Positions 8,646-17,370 of a stretch of DNA of 61,129 nucleotides are shown here, piece by piece (the stretch's first letter is position 1; each line of letters begins with the position of its first letter). The position numbers and the translations under genes were made by a program. Where the stretch lies: the NCBI GenBank assembly GCA_038199375.1, contig JBBPZA010000040.1, positions 1-61,129 on the forward strand. The letters are read 5' to 3'. The notes below the pieces were generated by a model. That model worked only from the letters and a program-made list of their open reading frames with translations, was not told the origin of the DNA and searched no databases. This DNA comes from JBBPZA01 sp038199375. Lineage in GTDB: Bacteria; Actinomycetota; Thermoleophilia; Solirubrobacterales; Solirubrobacteraceae.

Positions 8646-8916
8646 CCGCGAGCGCGTGCGCGACGAGCATCTGCCCGTTGCGCTCGTAGCGGACGTCGAC
8701 CACGTCGTTCTTGCGGTAGGTGCCGATGCCCCACGCGCCGAGGAACCACCGCCACGGCCCGAGCCGGCCCTCCTGGGCGAGCGGGCGACCGAAGACCAGC
8801 TCGCCCGTCCGGGCGTTGACGTCATAGTCGTCGCCTGAGCGCTGGAGCACCCCGTTGACGTAGACGTCGAAGGGCGGGCGCACCCCTTTGGGCAGCTTGA
8901 CTCGTGAGCGGTTCAC
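8581..8916 (-). CDS. Hypothetical protein, convergent with metF
   Basis: 111 aa, unrecognised. The N-terminal half reads as beta-rich (FDVYVNGVLQRSGDDYDVNARTGELVF) and the middle has RLGPWRWFLGAWGIGTYRKNDVVDVRYE. The C-terminus is low-complexity. The pattern PFDVYVNGVLQ is reminiscent of phage tail or coat proteins with a small beta domain, but I do not assign a function. GTG at 8916 is preceded by CATACT with 7 bases between, consistent with a leaderless start. The end overlaps metF by 65 bases. Confidence 0.6.
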   Translation of the reverse strand: MNRSRVKLPKGVRPPFDVYVNGVLQRSGDDYDVNARTGELVFGRPLAQEGRLGPWRWFLGAWGIGTYRKNDVVDVRYERNGQMLVAHALAVTPPSVSPREGGPGAPTGEGA

Positions 8917-8976
8917 GCCGGTCAGTATGGGACACTCGCGCGCCTGGATGACGATCGCACTCCTACGCGCCTTCGA

Positions 8977-9630
8977 GTGAAGGACATCTCCTACACGGTG
9001 CGGCGCTCCGACCGGGCTCGCCGCGTAAGCGTCAGCGTCGCGGCGCGGGACGCCGTCGAGGTCGTGCTGCCGCGCCGCGCCGCGCTTCGGGAGGCCGACG
9101 CCGCGGTTCGGGAGCTGGCGCCGTGGATCGACCGCCGCCTGCGGGCGCTCGAACGGGCGCGGATCGAGGCGGGCGCCCCTCCCGGTCACGTGCCCTACCT
9201 CGGTGCGCACCTGCGCCTCGTGCCCGAATGCGGTCGCACCCGCACCCACCGCCGCGGCGGTCTGCTGCTCGTGCCAGAGGGAGATCATCGGCCCGCGGTC
9301 GAGCGCTGGTATCGCCGAGCGGCCCGCGCGGAGATAGCGCCGCGGGTCGACGCCGCGGCGGCGGTCGCGGGCCTGGGCTACGAGCGGCTGACCATCCGCG
9401 GCCAGAAGACCCGCTGGGGGAGCTGCTCGTCCACCGGGACGCTGTCCTTCAACTGGCGCCTGCTCCTGGCCCCCGAGCCGGTCCTCGACTACGTCGTCTG
9501 GCACGAGGTCTGCCACCTGCGCGTCTGCGACCACGGCCCGCGGTTCTGGGGCATGCTCGCCGACCATTGCCCGGGCTACGCCGAGCACGAGCGCTGGCTG
9601 CGCCGCTACGGCTCGACGCTCACGCTCTGA
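8977..9630 (+). CDS. YgjP/DUF45-type zinc metalloprotease (SprT/M48-like)
   Basis: 217 aa. The diagnostic C-terminal half is complete: RGQKTRWGSCSSTGTLSFNWRL, then WHEVCHL (HExxH zinc site), then HGPRFWGMLADHCPGY, which supplies the third ligand region. The N-terminal half (SVSVAARDAVEVVLPR) matches the family's usual leading segment. It is a predicted cytoplasmic zinc peptidase of unknown target. Starts with GTG. It ends 11 bases inside the 3' end of the convergent gene 9620-9982. Confidence 0.9.
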   Translation: MKDISYTVRRSDRARRVSVSVAARDAVEVVLPRRAALREADAAVRELAPWIDRRLRALERARIEAGAPPGHVPYLGAHLRLVPECGRTRTHRRGGLLLVPEGDHRPAVERWYRRAARAEIAPRVDAAAAVAGLGYERLTIRGQKTRWGSCSSTGTLSFNWRLLLAPEPVLDYVVWHEVCHLRVCDHGPRFWGMLADHCPGYAEHERWLRRYGSTLTL

Positions 9631-9982
9631 TCTGCGAAAGCGCGCGGCGCAGCGCGTCGAAGGGCGACTCGCCGTCGCGCTGCTCGACCACCTGGCGCCG
9701 CAGGCGACCGGTGAATGCCTCCATCGAGCCGTCGCCACGGAGGTCGACGCCGCCGCGCAGCCGCCGCGGGCCGGCGATCTCGCCGCGGGCGGCGACCTGC
9801 GCGACCGGCTCGAAGCGCCGGACCCTGAGGTCGATCGTCTCGCGGCGAGCCTGGCTCGCCAGCGCGGAGAGCTCCTCCTCCAGCACGGCGAGCGCCTCGT
9901 CGAGCCCCGGGAGACGGTGGCGCCGCACCCGGGCTCCGCCGGCGCCGCTGAAACGTAGGGTCACCGTGACGGCGCCGGCCAT
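9620..9982 (-). CDS. Hypothetical protein coupled to GGDEF-EAL gene
   Basis: 120 aa, unrecognised. It is rich in Arg and Glu with a VTVTLRFSGAGGARVRRHRLPGLDEALAVLEEELSAL-like beta-then-helix layout and no membrane segment. The ATG overlaps the TGA of the 892-aa signalling gene as ATGA, so both should be made from one mRNA. A partner or regulator of the c-di-GMP protein is possible but not shown. Confidence 0.65.
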   Translation of the reverse strand: MAGAVTVTLRFSGAGGARVRRHRLPGLDEALAVLEEELSALASQARRETIDLRVRRFEPVAQVAARGEIAGPRRLRGGVDLRGDGSMEAFTGRLRRQVVEQRDGESPFDALRRALSQIRA

Positions 9983-12660
9983 CACGCGGTTGCGCGGCGC
10001 GCCTCGAGCAGCACGTCGGTCGCCTGCTCGGCCGGCATGGGCCGCGCAAGCAGGAAGCCCTGCGCCAGGGGGCAGCCGTGCTCGATGAGGAAGGCGCGCT
10101 GCTCGGGGGTCTCGACGCCTTCGGCGATGGCGACCTTCCCCAGGGCGCCCGCGAGGCTGACGATCGAGGACACGATCGCCCCGGCGTCGTGCGACTCCGG
10201 AATCTCCGCAAGGAACGAACGGTCGATCTTGAGGATGTGCACGGGGAGCGTGCGCAGCCTGGCGAGCGAGGAGTAGCCGGCACCGAAGTCGTCGACCGCG
10301 AGGCGGAGGCCCAGCGCGGAGAGGCGGCTCAGAACGGGCGCCGTCGCAGCCAACTCCAACATGGCCGCCGACTCGGTGATCTCCGCGCTCAGGCTGCGGG
10401 CGTCGACGCCGGAAGCCACGAGCTGCTCGCGGATCCGGTCGGGGAGGCTCGGCTGGCGCAGCTGGTGGGGGGAGAGGTTGAAGGAGACCTGCGGCGCAAG
10501 CCCTCCCTGCGTCCAGGCGGCCGTCTGCGCCAGCACCGCTGCGAGCACCCAGTCGCCCAGCGCAGAGATCAGGCCCGTCTCCTCGGCGAGCGGGATGAAG
10601 TGGGCGGGGAGGAGCAGGCCGCGCTCGGCGTGCTGCCAGCGCACGAGCGCCTCCAGGCCGACGACCTGCTCGTCGGCCAGCCGGACGACGGGCTGGTAGT
10701 GCATGACCAGCTCGTCGCGCTCGATCGCGCGCCGGAGGTTGGTGGGCGCCGACAGCCGCTCGCGGATCGAGAGCGTCTGGAGGTCGGGGTCGTCGCTCGC
10801 GTAGACGCTTATCCGCCCGCGGCCCGCACCCTTGGCCTGATACATCGCCGCGTCGGCGTGGCGCAGGAGCGATTCTCCGTCCGTCGCGTCGCGCGGATAG
10901 ATGCTCACCCCGATGCTGGCGTCGACCTGGAACTCGGAGCCGCCGAGCTCGAACGGCTCCGCGAGGGCGCTTGCGAGCTTTCCGGCCACCGCGGCGGCCG
11001 TCGCCGGCGGGTGCTCCCCGAGGTCGGTGATCAACAGAAGGAACTCGTCGCCGCCCTGTCGGGCGAGCACGTCTGAGGCCCGCGTGACCTCGCGCAGCCG
11101 CCCCGCCACATCGCGCAGCAGCTCGTCGCCGGCGGTGTGCCCGAAGCTGTCGTTGACCAGCTTGAAGTTGTCGAGGTCGAGGAAGAGCAGCGCGAGGCTC
11201 TTCTCCTGCCGCGAGGCGAGCGCCACCGCCATCGCCAGGTGCTCCTCGAGCAGCGTCCGGTTCGGCAGGCCGGTGAGCCGGTCGTGGTAGGCGAGGTGGG
11301 CGACCTGACGCTCGGCGGCCCGCCGTTCGGTGACGTCCTCCCCACTGGAGACCGTGCCGCTGATCCGGTCGTTCTCGTCGCGAAGCACGCCGTTGTGCCA
11401 GGCGATCGTGCGCTCCTCGCCCTCGGCGGTGCACACCGGGTTCTCGAAGAACTCGAGGCTCTCGGTCCTCCCGGCCAGCAGGCCGCGAAAGGCGTCGCGC
11501 ACGTCGTCGCGCTCACGCGCCGGGATGGCCACCTCGAACCAGTCCTTGCCGATCAGCTCCTCGCGCGCGCGGCCCAGCACCTCGCACCCCTTGGGGTTGA
11601 TGAGCACGATGCAGCCCTTCTCGTCGAGGACGATGATCATCGTGCTGGTCACCTCGAGGTAGCGCTTGGCGAGGTCGCGCTCTTCGCGCAGCGAGCGCTC
11701 CGCCGCCCGCCGCTCGGTGATGTCGGCCAAGGACGCGACGACGCCGTGCGGCCGATCCTCACCCGGCCGCTTGAGTGGCTGGAGGTTGACCGAGACCCAC
11801 ACGTCGTCTTCCTCGCCGTGCGAGATCCGGAGGATGACGTCGTGCTGCGGGACGCCGGTTTCGAGGGTCTGGAGCACAGGGCTCGTCTCGGGGCTGACGA
11901 CGCTGCCGTCATCGCGCACCACCTCGGGGGGGACGGGCGTGACCCCGGCGGCCCCCAGGTCGCGTGGAGAGCGGCCGAAGAAGGACTCCGCCGGCAGGCC
12001 GAGGATGCGCCCGGCGCTCGCGTTGGCCGAGACGATGCTCCCGTCGGAGTCGTAGACGAGCACGCCCTCCTCCAGGGCGGCGACGACCGAGCGGTTGAGC
12101 TCCTCGCTGTCGGCGAGGCGCTCGACGGCGGCCCAGCGTTCGAGGAACTGACCGAGGTGCGAGCCGACGGCGGCGAACATCGCGAGCAGGTCGACGTCGG
12201 GCTCGCGGATCGCCGCCGACCAGAACTCGAGCGCCCCGTGGAAGCGCTCGCCCACGGCGAGCGGGAAGGAGACCGCCGCGACCAGCCCTGCGCGTTGGGC
12301 GGCGTCGCGCCGGGTCACGGTGTCCACCGCGGCGATGTCGGGGATCCAGGCAGGGCCCCCGAGCGCCCACGTCCGGCCCGGCAGCCCCTCGCCCCGCGCG
12401 TAGGCAAGCCGGTTGGTTTCAGCGCTGAAGTCAGCGACCTGTGAGCCCGGGCACTCCCACGTCACCTGGCAGCGCAGTCGATCGTCAACGTCGCGGGCCC
12501 AGGCCGCGCCCCAGCTCCACTCGAGCGAGGCGCCGAGGCTGGCAAGGACGTTCTCGAGCAGCTCCGCACGCGATCGCGCTCCGGCGATGTGGCCGGCGAT
12601 CGCCTGCTGCACGCGCAGCATGAGTTGTGCCTCTTTCAGCGCTGGCGTCGATTCGGCCAT
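9982..12660 (-). CDS. GAF-PAS-PAS-GGDEF-EAL cyclic-di-GMP signalling protein
   Basis: 892 aa, soluble. A GAF-like sensor is at about 20-175, PAS domains at about 185-315 and 330-450 (each ending in a DITERR/DVTERR hinge), GGDEF at 455-625 and EAL at 635-885. The GGDEF signature is intact at 536-540 with a RASD inhibitory site five residues ahead, so it could make c-di-GMP with feedback control. In the EAL domain the catalytic signature (GLEALVRW, EITESA, DDFGAGYSS, KIDRSF, EGVET) is also intact. It is therefore potentially bifunctional. The ATG at 12660 is chosen because it begins the first helix and has a G-rich sequence upstream. Confidence 0.92.
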   Translation of the reverse strand: MAESTPALKEAQLMLRVQQAIAGHIAGARSRAELLENVLASLGASLEWSWGAAWARDVDDRLRCQVTWECPGSQVADFSAETNRLAYARGEGLPGRTWALGGPAWIPDIAAVDTVTRRDAAQRAGLVAAVSFPLAVGERFHGALEFWSAAIREPDVDLLAMFAAVGSHLGQFLERWAAVERLADSEELNRSVVAALEEGVLVYDSDGSIVSANASAGRILGLPAESFFGRSPRDLGAAGVTPVPPEVVRDDGSVVSPETSPVLQTLETGVPQHDVILRISHGEEDDVWVSVNLQPLKRPGEDRPHGVVASLADITERRAAERSLREERDLAKRYLEVTSTMIIVLDEKGCIVLINPKGCEVLGRAREELIGKDWFEVAIPARERDDVRDAFRGLLAGRTESLEFFENPVCTAEGEERTIAWHNGVLRDENDRISGTVSSGEDVTERRAAERQVAHLAYHDRLTGLPNRTLLEEHLAMAVALASRQEKSLALLFLDLDNFKLVNDSFGHTAGDELLRDVAGRLREVTRASDVLARQGGDEFLLLITDLGEHPPATAAAVAGKLASALAEPFELGGSEFQVDASIGVSIYPRDATDGESLLRHADAAMYQAKGAGRGRISVYASDDPDLQTLSIRERLSAPTNLRRAIERDELVMHYQPVVRLADEQVVGLEALVRWQHAERGLLLPAHFIPLAEETGLISALGDWVLAAVLAQTAAWTQGGLAPQVSFNLSPHQLRQPSLPDRIREQLVASGVDARSLSAEITESAAMLELAATAPVLSRLSALGLRLAVDDFGAGYSSLARLRTLPVHILKIDRSFLAEIPESHDAGAIVSSIVSLAGALGKVAIAEGVETPEQRAFLIEHGCPLAQGFLLARPMPAEQATDVLLEARRATA

Positions 12661-12709
12661 CCCCCGGCCGGAGAGCCTAACCCCGCCAGCCGCCGTGTGC
12701 GAGTGGCTC

Positions 12710-14056
12710 TTAGGAACGCTGGTCGACCGGCACGTAGTCGCGCTCACGCGCGCCCGTGTAGATCTGGCGCGGACGGGCGATCTTCTGCTCGGGATCCTGG
12801 ACCAGCTCGAGCCACTGGGAGATCCAACCGCTCGTGCGGGGGATCGCGAAGAGGACCGGGAACATGGAGACCGGCATGCCCAGCGCCTCGTAAATGAGGC
12901 CGGAGTAGAAGTCGACGTTGGGGTAGAGCTTTCGCTCGACGAAGTACTCCTCGGCGAGCGCGATCTTCTCGAGCTCCATGGCGATGTCGAGCAGGGGGTT
13001 GGTGCCCGTGACCTCGAAGACCTCCTCGACGGTCTTCTTGATGATCTTCGCCCGTGGATCGTAGTTCTTGTAGACGCGGTGTCCGAAGCCCATCAGGCGC
13101 TCGTCGCCCTGCTTTACGCCCTTGAGGAAGTCAGGGATGTTCTCTTTGGTCCCGATGCGCTCGAGCATGCGTAGCACGGCCTCGTTGGCGCCGCCGTGCA
13201 GCGGGCCGTAGAGCGCGGCCACGCCGCCGGCGACCGCGGAGTAGGGGTCGACCTCCGAGGAGCCGACGCTTCTCACCGCGTTGGTCGAGCAGTTCTGCTC
13301 GTGATCGGCGTGCAGGATGAAGAGGACGTCGAGCGCGCGCTCCAGGCGCGGGTCGGGCTGGTACTTGAGCTCGGTCATCTTGTAGAGCATCGATAGAAAG
13401 TTGCCCGGGTAGCGCAGGTCGTTGTCGGGATAGACCAGGGGCTGCCCGTTCGAGTGGCGGAACGCGAAGGCGGCCAGCGTGGGCATCTTCGCGATCAGCC
13501 GGATGATCTGGATGTAGCGGACATGCTCGTCCTTGATCGCGGCGGCGTCGGGGTAGAAGGTCGAGAGCGCGCCGACGGACGCGAGCAGCATCCCCATCGG
13601 GTGGGCGTCGTAGCGGAACCCCTGCATGAAGTTCTTGATGTTCTCGTGGACGAAGGTGTGGATCGTGATCTGGTGACACCACTCCTCGAGCTGGGGCTTG
13701 GTGGGCAGGTCGCCGTGCACGAGCAGATAGGCGACCTCGAGGTAGGTGGAGTGCTCGGCGAGCTGCTCGATGGGATAGCCGCGGTACTCGAGGATCCCCG
13801 CCTCGCCGTCGAGATAGGTGACCGCACTTCGACACGAGGCCGTGTTCATGAACGCCGGGTCATAGCTGAGCAGGCCGAAGTCCTCCTCAGAGACCTTGAT
13901 CTGGCGCAGCGCGGGCGCGCGGATCGCCCCGTCGACGATCTCGAGCTCGTACTGCTTTCCGGTGCGGTTGTCGGTGACGCTCAGCGAGTCGCGGGGGCCC
14001 GGGCCATCGGGGCTCGGTCCACCGGGCTGCTGGGTTTGGGCTTCAGGTGCCCCCAT
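12710..14056 (-). CDS. gltA: Citrate synthase
   Basis: 448 aa, the type II hexameric length. It condenses oxaloacetate and acetyl-CoA to citrate as entry to the TCA cycle. The catalytic regions are present: LHADHEQNCST, GPLHGGANE (His), GFGHRVYKNYDPR (His and Arg) and the later VDFYSG with Asp. GILEYRGYPIEQLAEHSTYLEVAYLL is typical of the N-terminal domain. The first 25 residues are a Pro/Gly-rich tail. A GAGGA ribosome site lies about 6 bases before the ATG. Confidence 0.96.
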   Translation of the reverse strand: MGAPEAQTQQPGGPSPDGPGPRDSLSVTDNRTGKQYELEIVDGAIRAPALRQIKVSEEDFGLLSYDPAFMNTASCRSAVTYLDGEAGILEYRGYPIEQLAEHSTYLEVAYLLVHGDLPTKPQLEEWCHQITIHTFVHENIKNFMQGFRYDAHPMGMLLASVGALSTFYPDAAAIKDEHVRYIQIIRLIAKMPTLAAFAFRHSNGQPLVYPDNDLRYPGNFLSMLYKMTELKYQPDPRLERALDVLFILHADHEQNCSTNAVRSVGSSEVDPYSAVAGGVAALYGPLHGGANEAVLRMLERIGTKENIPDFLKGVKQGDERLMGFGHRVYKNYDPRAKIIKKTVEEVFEVTGTNPLLDIAMELEKIALAEEYFVERKLYPNVDFYSGLIYEALGMPVSMFPVLFAIPRTSGWISQWLELVQDPEQKIARPRQIYTGARERDYVPVDQRS

Positions 14057-14102
14057 GCGTGGTCCTCTTTCGCTCGCCAGGTCCTGCCTGCTGGTAGGAA
14101 GG

Positions 14103-14441
14103 CTACCTTCGTCGCCATCCGCCCCCGAGGAAGCGACCTATGCGGCCGACCCGAGGATCGGCCTGGTATTCCGGCGCGGCTTTCTCGTACTCGGGCAGGT
14201 GCTCGACCTCGGATGAGTCGATCGACAGCGTCACCCTGCGCTCGGCGATGCGGGCCACCTCGGGAGCGTCCACGAAGCGACGGCCGGCGGCGGGCGTCTC
14301 GACCACGAGGCCGTCGAAGATGTTCTCGCGCAGGTTGTCGAGCACTTGGCCGACCGTGCCGACCTCGGCTCCGTCGGCGGCGACCACGCGCACGCCGCGC
14401 TCGAGGGCCTTGTAGGAGATCGGAAGGCCCTCGTCGTCCAC
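14103..14441 (-). CDS. PRC-barrel-like protein
   Basis: 112 aa. GLPISYKALERGVRVVAADGAEVGTVGQVLDN followed by FDGLVVET looks like a PRC-barrel/DUF2171-type beta domain, small modules found in photosynthetic reaction-centre H subunits and RimM. The C-terminus is basic. The GTG at 14441 lies 8 bases after the stop of the upstream two-helix membrane gene, so they likely form an operon. The exact role is unknown. Confidence 0.65.
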   Translation of the reverse strand: MDDEGLPISYKALERGVRVVAADGAEVGTVGQVLDNLRENIFDGLVVETPAAGRRFVDAPEVARIAERRVTLSIDSSEVEHLPEYEKAAPEYQADPRVGRIGRFLGGGWRRR

Positions 14442-14449
14442 GCGGGCGG

Positions 14450-14674
14450 TCAGCCGGAGGCGATGGCGGTACCGACGGCGCCCACCATCAGCAGCGCCGA
14501 GATCGCATAGACGGCGCGGGCGGCGCCCTCCGAGCCCGGGAACTCGGGCCGGGTGAGCCCGATCCCCGAGACCAGGACGGCCCACGCCGCGAAGAGGCCG
14601 CCGAGGAGGTAGAACGGCGTCTTGCTCGGCTCGGCCTCTTCGGCCGCGAGCACGATCAGGCTCAGAACATGCAC
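14450..14674 (-). CDS. Small two-helix membrane protein
   Basis: 74 aa with two clear transmembrane helices (FYLLGGLFAAWAVLVSGIGL and AVYAISALLMVGAVGTAIA). Starts with GTG at 14674. It sits between dcd and the PRC-barrel gene on the same strand, 11 bases from dcd, and is likely co-transcribed. No function is recognised. Confidence 0.6.
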   Translation of the reverse strand: MHVLSLIVLAAEEAEPSKTPFYLLGGLFAAWAVLVSGIGLTRPEFPGSEGAARAVYAISALLMVGAVGTAIASG

Positions 14675-14685
14675 GGCGCGCGAGC

Positions 14686-15285
14686 CTACCGGACGCCGGG
14701 GCGCTCCCGCGCCCCCTCGTACCGGCTCTCCGTCGCGGCCGCCTGGCCCTGATAATGGCTGCCGAGATCGGCCGAGCCGTAGGGCCGCTGCGCCGGCGCG
14801 TCGAGGGCCATGAAGGAGAGCTGGGCGATGAGCATCCCCGGCCAGAGCTTTATCGGGATCCGGGTCAGGTTGTTGAGCTCGAGGGTCAGCGCGCCCTTCC
14901 AGCCGGGGTCGACGAACCCCGCGGTCGCGTGGACGATCAGTCCGAGGCGGCCAAGGCTCGATTTCCCCTCTACGCGGGAAACGATGTCGTGGGGGAGCTC
15001 GACCCACTCCAGCGTCGTCGCGAGGCAGAACTCCCCGGGATGGATCACGAACGGCTCGTCATCGCCCACCTCGATCGCCTCGGTGAGGTTGCGCGGCGGC
15101 TCGCGCAGGTCGATGGCCGACGCTCGGTGGTTGTGAAAGACCCGAAAGGACCCCCCCAGCTTGACGTCTACGCTCGCGGGCTGCACGAGCGACGGGTCCC
15201 AAGGATCGATCTTGATGCGCCCCTCGTCGACCAGTCGACGGATGGTGCCGTCTGAGAGGACGCCGCCGGGCGCGAGCTCGCTCAC
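14686..15285 (-). CDS. dcd: dCTP deaminase
   Basis: 199 aa. It deaminates dCTP to dUTP in the route to dTTP. Family motifs are visible: GVLSDGTIRRLVDEGRI at the start, QPASVDVKLG, VEGKSSLGRLGLIVHATAGF and DPGWKGALTLELNN with the catalytic Glu. The HATAGFVDPGWKG segment also fits bifunctional DCD-DUT enzymes that hydrolyse dUTP to dUMP, known in Actinobacteria; which form this is cannot be settled by eye. GTG at 15285 is the closest start to the conserved N-terminus, with GGGAGA upstream. Confidence 0.93.
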   Translation of the reverse strand: MSELAPGGVLSDGTIRRLVDEGRIKIDPWDPSLVQPASVDVKLGGSFRVFHNHRASAIDLREPPRNLTEAIEVGDDEPFVIHPGEFCLATTLEWVELPHDIVSRVEGKSSLGRLGLIVHATAGFVDPGWKGALTLELNNLTRIPIKLWPGMLIAQLSFMALDAPAQRPYGSADLGSHYQGQAAATESRYEGARERPGVR

Positions 15286-15334
15286 GCCCTTGATTCTCCC
15301 AGCCGGAGCGCGACGAGGGCCGCGCACATTTCGA

Positions 15335-15595
15335 TCAGCGGTCGTGCAGCGTGCGCGCGCGGTGTGCGCGGGTGCGCATCCGGGCGGGTGCCGGCGGCGC
15401 GGGTGCGCCGTGAGGGCCGCGGCGCCGCGGACGGGGAGGCCGGGGCGGGCGGCAGTGTGGATGGCGCCGGATGCCGCCGTCGTCGCTGTCGTCCACGGGC
15501 TCGGTCTCCTGGCGGACTGCCCACCAGACGATGTAGAAAAGCATGAAGATGGGGATCTTCAAGATGAACATCAGCCAGATGAAGCCCCAGGTCAT
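15335..15595 (-). CDS. Small single-pass membrane protein
   Basis: 86 aa. One strong transmembrane segment opens the protein (TWGFIWLMFILKIPIFMLFYI, then VWW), followed by an acidic turn and a Pro/Arg/His-rich tail. An ATG nine bases upstream (15604) is possible, but GGAGGA is 9 bases before the 15595 ATG and only one base before the other, so the shorter form is favoured. No family recognised. Confidence 0.6.
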   Translation of the reverse strand: MTWGFIWLMFILKIPIFMLFYIVWWAVRQETEPVDDSDDGGIRRHPHCRPPRPPRPRRRGPHGAPAPPAPARMRTRAHRARTLHDR

Positions 15596-15742
15596 CGCCG
15601 CCATTCCTCCACGTTGGGTCGACTGTACCCATAATCGCGATCCGATTCACGGAAGCCGGCGTGCCGGTGGCGCTCCGCGGAGCGCGGGGTGGCCCGGGCG
15701 AATGGGCGGGTGGTTGAAGGGGAGCGGTCAAGCGCGACGCCG

Positions 15743-16507
15743 CTAGGCGCCCGCGCGCTCGGCGCTGCGCAGGCTGCGCTGCGCCCACACGGTGAAGAGC
15801 GCGATGAGTCCGAGTCCGACGGCGAAGGCCAGCGCCACGTGCTCGGGGCGGCCGGAGATGAGCGAGCGGCCGGCCTCCAGCAGCGCGGTGGCCGGGTTGA
15901 CCGACGCGACCGCCTCGATCCAGCCCGAGAGGAGGTCGAGCGGAACGTAGACGGGGGCGAGGAAGAGCGTGAGGAAGACGGGCATCTGCATCGCCGGGCC
16001 CGCCTGCATCGTGCGCAGCCGCATCGCGACACCCGCCGCGAAGAGGATCGCCGCGACGTTGAGCAGCAGGGCCAGGCCGTAGAGGCCGAAGATGTCGATC
16101 GCGCTCCCGTCGACCTGCATCCCGACGACCAGCGCCACGACGGTGATCAGAGCGATGGTGAACATGGCGCGCACGAGCGCGGCGAGCACGTAGCCCAGCA
16201 CGATGGCCTCGCGCCTCGGGGCGGCGAGGAAGAGGCGGCGGGCGAAGCCTGACTCGAAGTCGCGCGCGACCGAGAACCCCGTGAAGATGCCGCCGAACGC
16301 GGCGGACTGGCAGAGGACGAAGACGAACTGGAAGGCGGTGTAGCCCGGCGGGAAGTCGAAGCCCGGCACGTTCGAGATCCGCGACAGGCCGCCGGCGAAG
16401 GCGGTGAAGAAGAACAGCGGGAAGATGACCGCCGGGAGGACGAGCGCCGGGTTGGAGAAGAAGTTGTGGAGGTTGCGCCAGGCGACGGCGCGCGCGGTGG
16501 CGATCAT
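15743..16507 (-). CDS. ABC-2 type transporter permease (second)
   Basis: 254 aa with about six membrane helices, starting RAVAWRNLHNFFSNPALVLPAVIFPLFFF, the usual opening of DrrB-type ABC-2 permeases. GFSVARDFESGFARRLFLAAPRR is the conserved cytoplasmic loop. Its ATG overlaps the stop of the first permease (ATGA). With the ATPase upstream it should form an exporter of drugs or lipids; the substrate is unknown. Confidence 0.9.
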   Translation of the reverse strand: MIATARAVAWRNLHNFFSNPALVLPAVIFPLFFFTAFAGGLSRISNVPGFDFPPGYTAFQFVFVLCQSAAFGGIFTGFSVARDFESGFARRLFLAAPRREAIVLGYVLAALVRAMFTIALITVVALVVGMQVDGSAIDIFGLYGLALLLNVAAILFAAGVAMRLRTMQAGPAMQMPVFLTLFLAPVYVPLDLLSGWIEAVASVNPATALLEAGRSLISGRPEHVALAFAVGLGLIALFTVWAQRSLRSAERAGA

Positions 16508-17283
16508 GTCCGGGCCATCCTCGTCCGCAGGGCCGACGCGGCGGCGGCGAGCGCGAGCGCCGCAATGGCCGCGGCGCACCCGAAGCCGGCGAGCAGCGCG
16601 TGAAGGTCCCATCCCTCGATGAGCAGGCTGCGCACGCCCTCGAGCAGGTAGGAGACCGGGTTCCAGGTCGCGACCACGCGGAACCACTCGGTCTCGATGA
16701 GGTTGCGCGGCAGGGCCATCGAGGAGAGGAAGAGGGTCACGAAGAGCAGCGGGAAGAGGCCCTGGACGGCCTCGCCCGAGCCGGTGCGCAGCGCCATCGC
16801 GGCGCCCAGCGATCCGAAGCCGAGGCTGATGAGCAGCGAGAGTGCGAGGATCACCAGCGCGCCGGCGGCGCCGGCCTCCAGGTCCGCCCCGGCGACGAGG
16901 CCGACGGCGAGGAAGGTGATCGCCTGAACGACCCCGAGGACCAGTACGCCCGAGAGCTGGCCGACAAGCAGCCAGGTGCGGCGCAGGGGAGTCAGCGAGA
17001 GCCGGCTGAGGAAGCCGGTCTCGATGTCGTTGGCGACGTTGGTCCCCGTGCTCATGGCGGCGAACAGCGCGCCCTGCATGAACGGGATGGCCAGGGCGAA
17101 GGTCAGGTAGGAGCCCGACGGGAAGCCGGGGATCTTGGTGGCCGAGTCGAGCCCGCCGGCGTTGACCGCGAGCAGGAGCAGCGGAAAGAAGACCGCCGGG
17201 ATGATCATGGCCGGCTGGCGCATCGTGCGGACGATGGATCGCCGGGCCACCGCGGCGACCTGGATGCGCGCCGCGCCGCTCAT
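16504..17283 (-). CDS. ABC-2 type transporter permease (first)
   Basis: 259 aa, six predicted helices, with the loop NVANDIETGFLSRLSLTPLRR that matches the other permease at the same position. The two permeases are paralogues and probably form a heterodimer with the ATPase encoded upstream. The start lies inside a 38-bp tandem duplication and overlaps the stop of a 13-residue upstream open frame (see the repeat entry). Confidence 0.9.
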   Translation of the reverse strand: MSGAARIQVAAVARRSIVRTMRQPAMIIPAVFFPLLLLAVNAGGLDSATKIPGFPSGSYLTFALAIPFMQGALFAAMSTGTNVANDIETGFLSRLSLTPLRRTWLLVGQLSGVLVLGVVQAITFLAVGLVAGADLEAGAAGALVILALSLLISLGFGSLGAAMALRTGSGEAVQGLFPLLFVTLFLSSMALPRNLIETEWFRVVATWNPVSYLLEGVRSLLIEGWDLHALLAGFGCAAAIAALALAAAASALRTRMART

Positions 17284-17326
17284 CGACCCGCGGCGACCTG
17301 GATGCGCGCCGTCCCGCTCATCGACC
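17251..17326 (-). repeat. Tandem 38-bp duplication over the permease start, creating a 13-codon leader frame
   Basis: 17251-17288 and 17289-17326 are direct copies differing at two of 38 bases. The copy inside the gene carries the permease start codon; the upstream copy carries an equivalent ATG (17319-17321). That upstream frame reads MSGTARIQVAAGR and stops at 17280-17282, where its TGA overlaps the permease ATG. Ribosomes finishing the leader would be placed exactly on the permease start. The peptide may be accidental, but the coupling geometry is the same as elsewhere in the window. Confidence 0.75.
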
Positions 17327-17370
17327 CGCGTCGCCCGTCGCGCGGTCGCCCTCGCTCGATCCGCCCCGCC

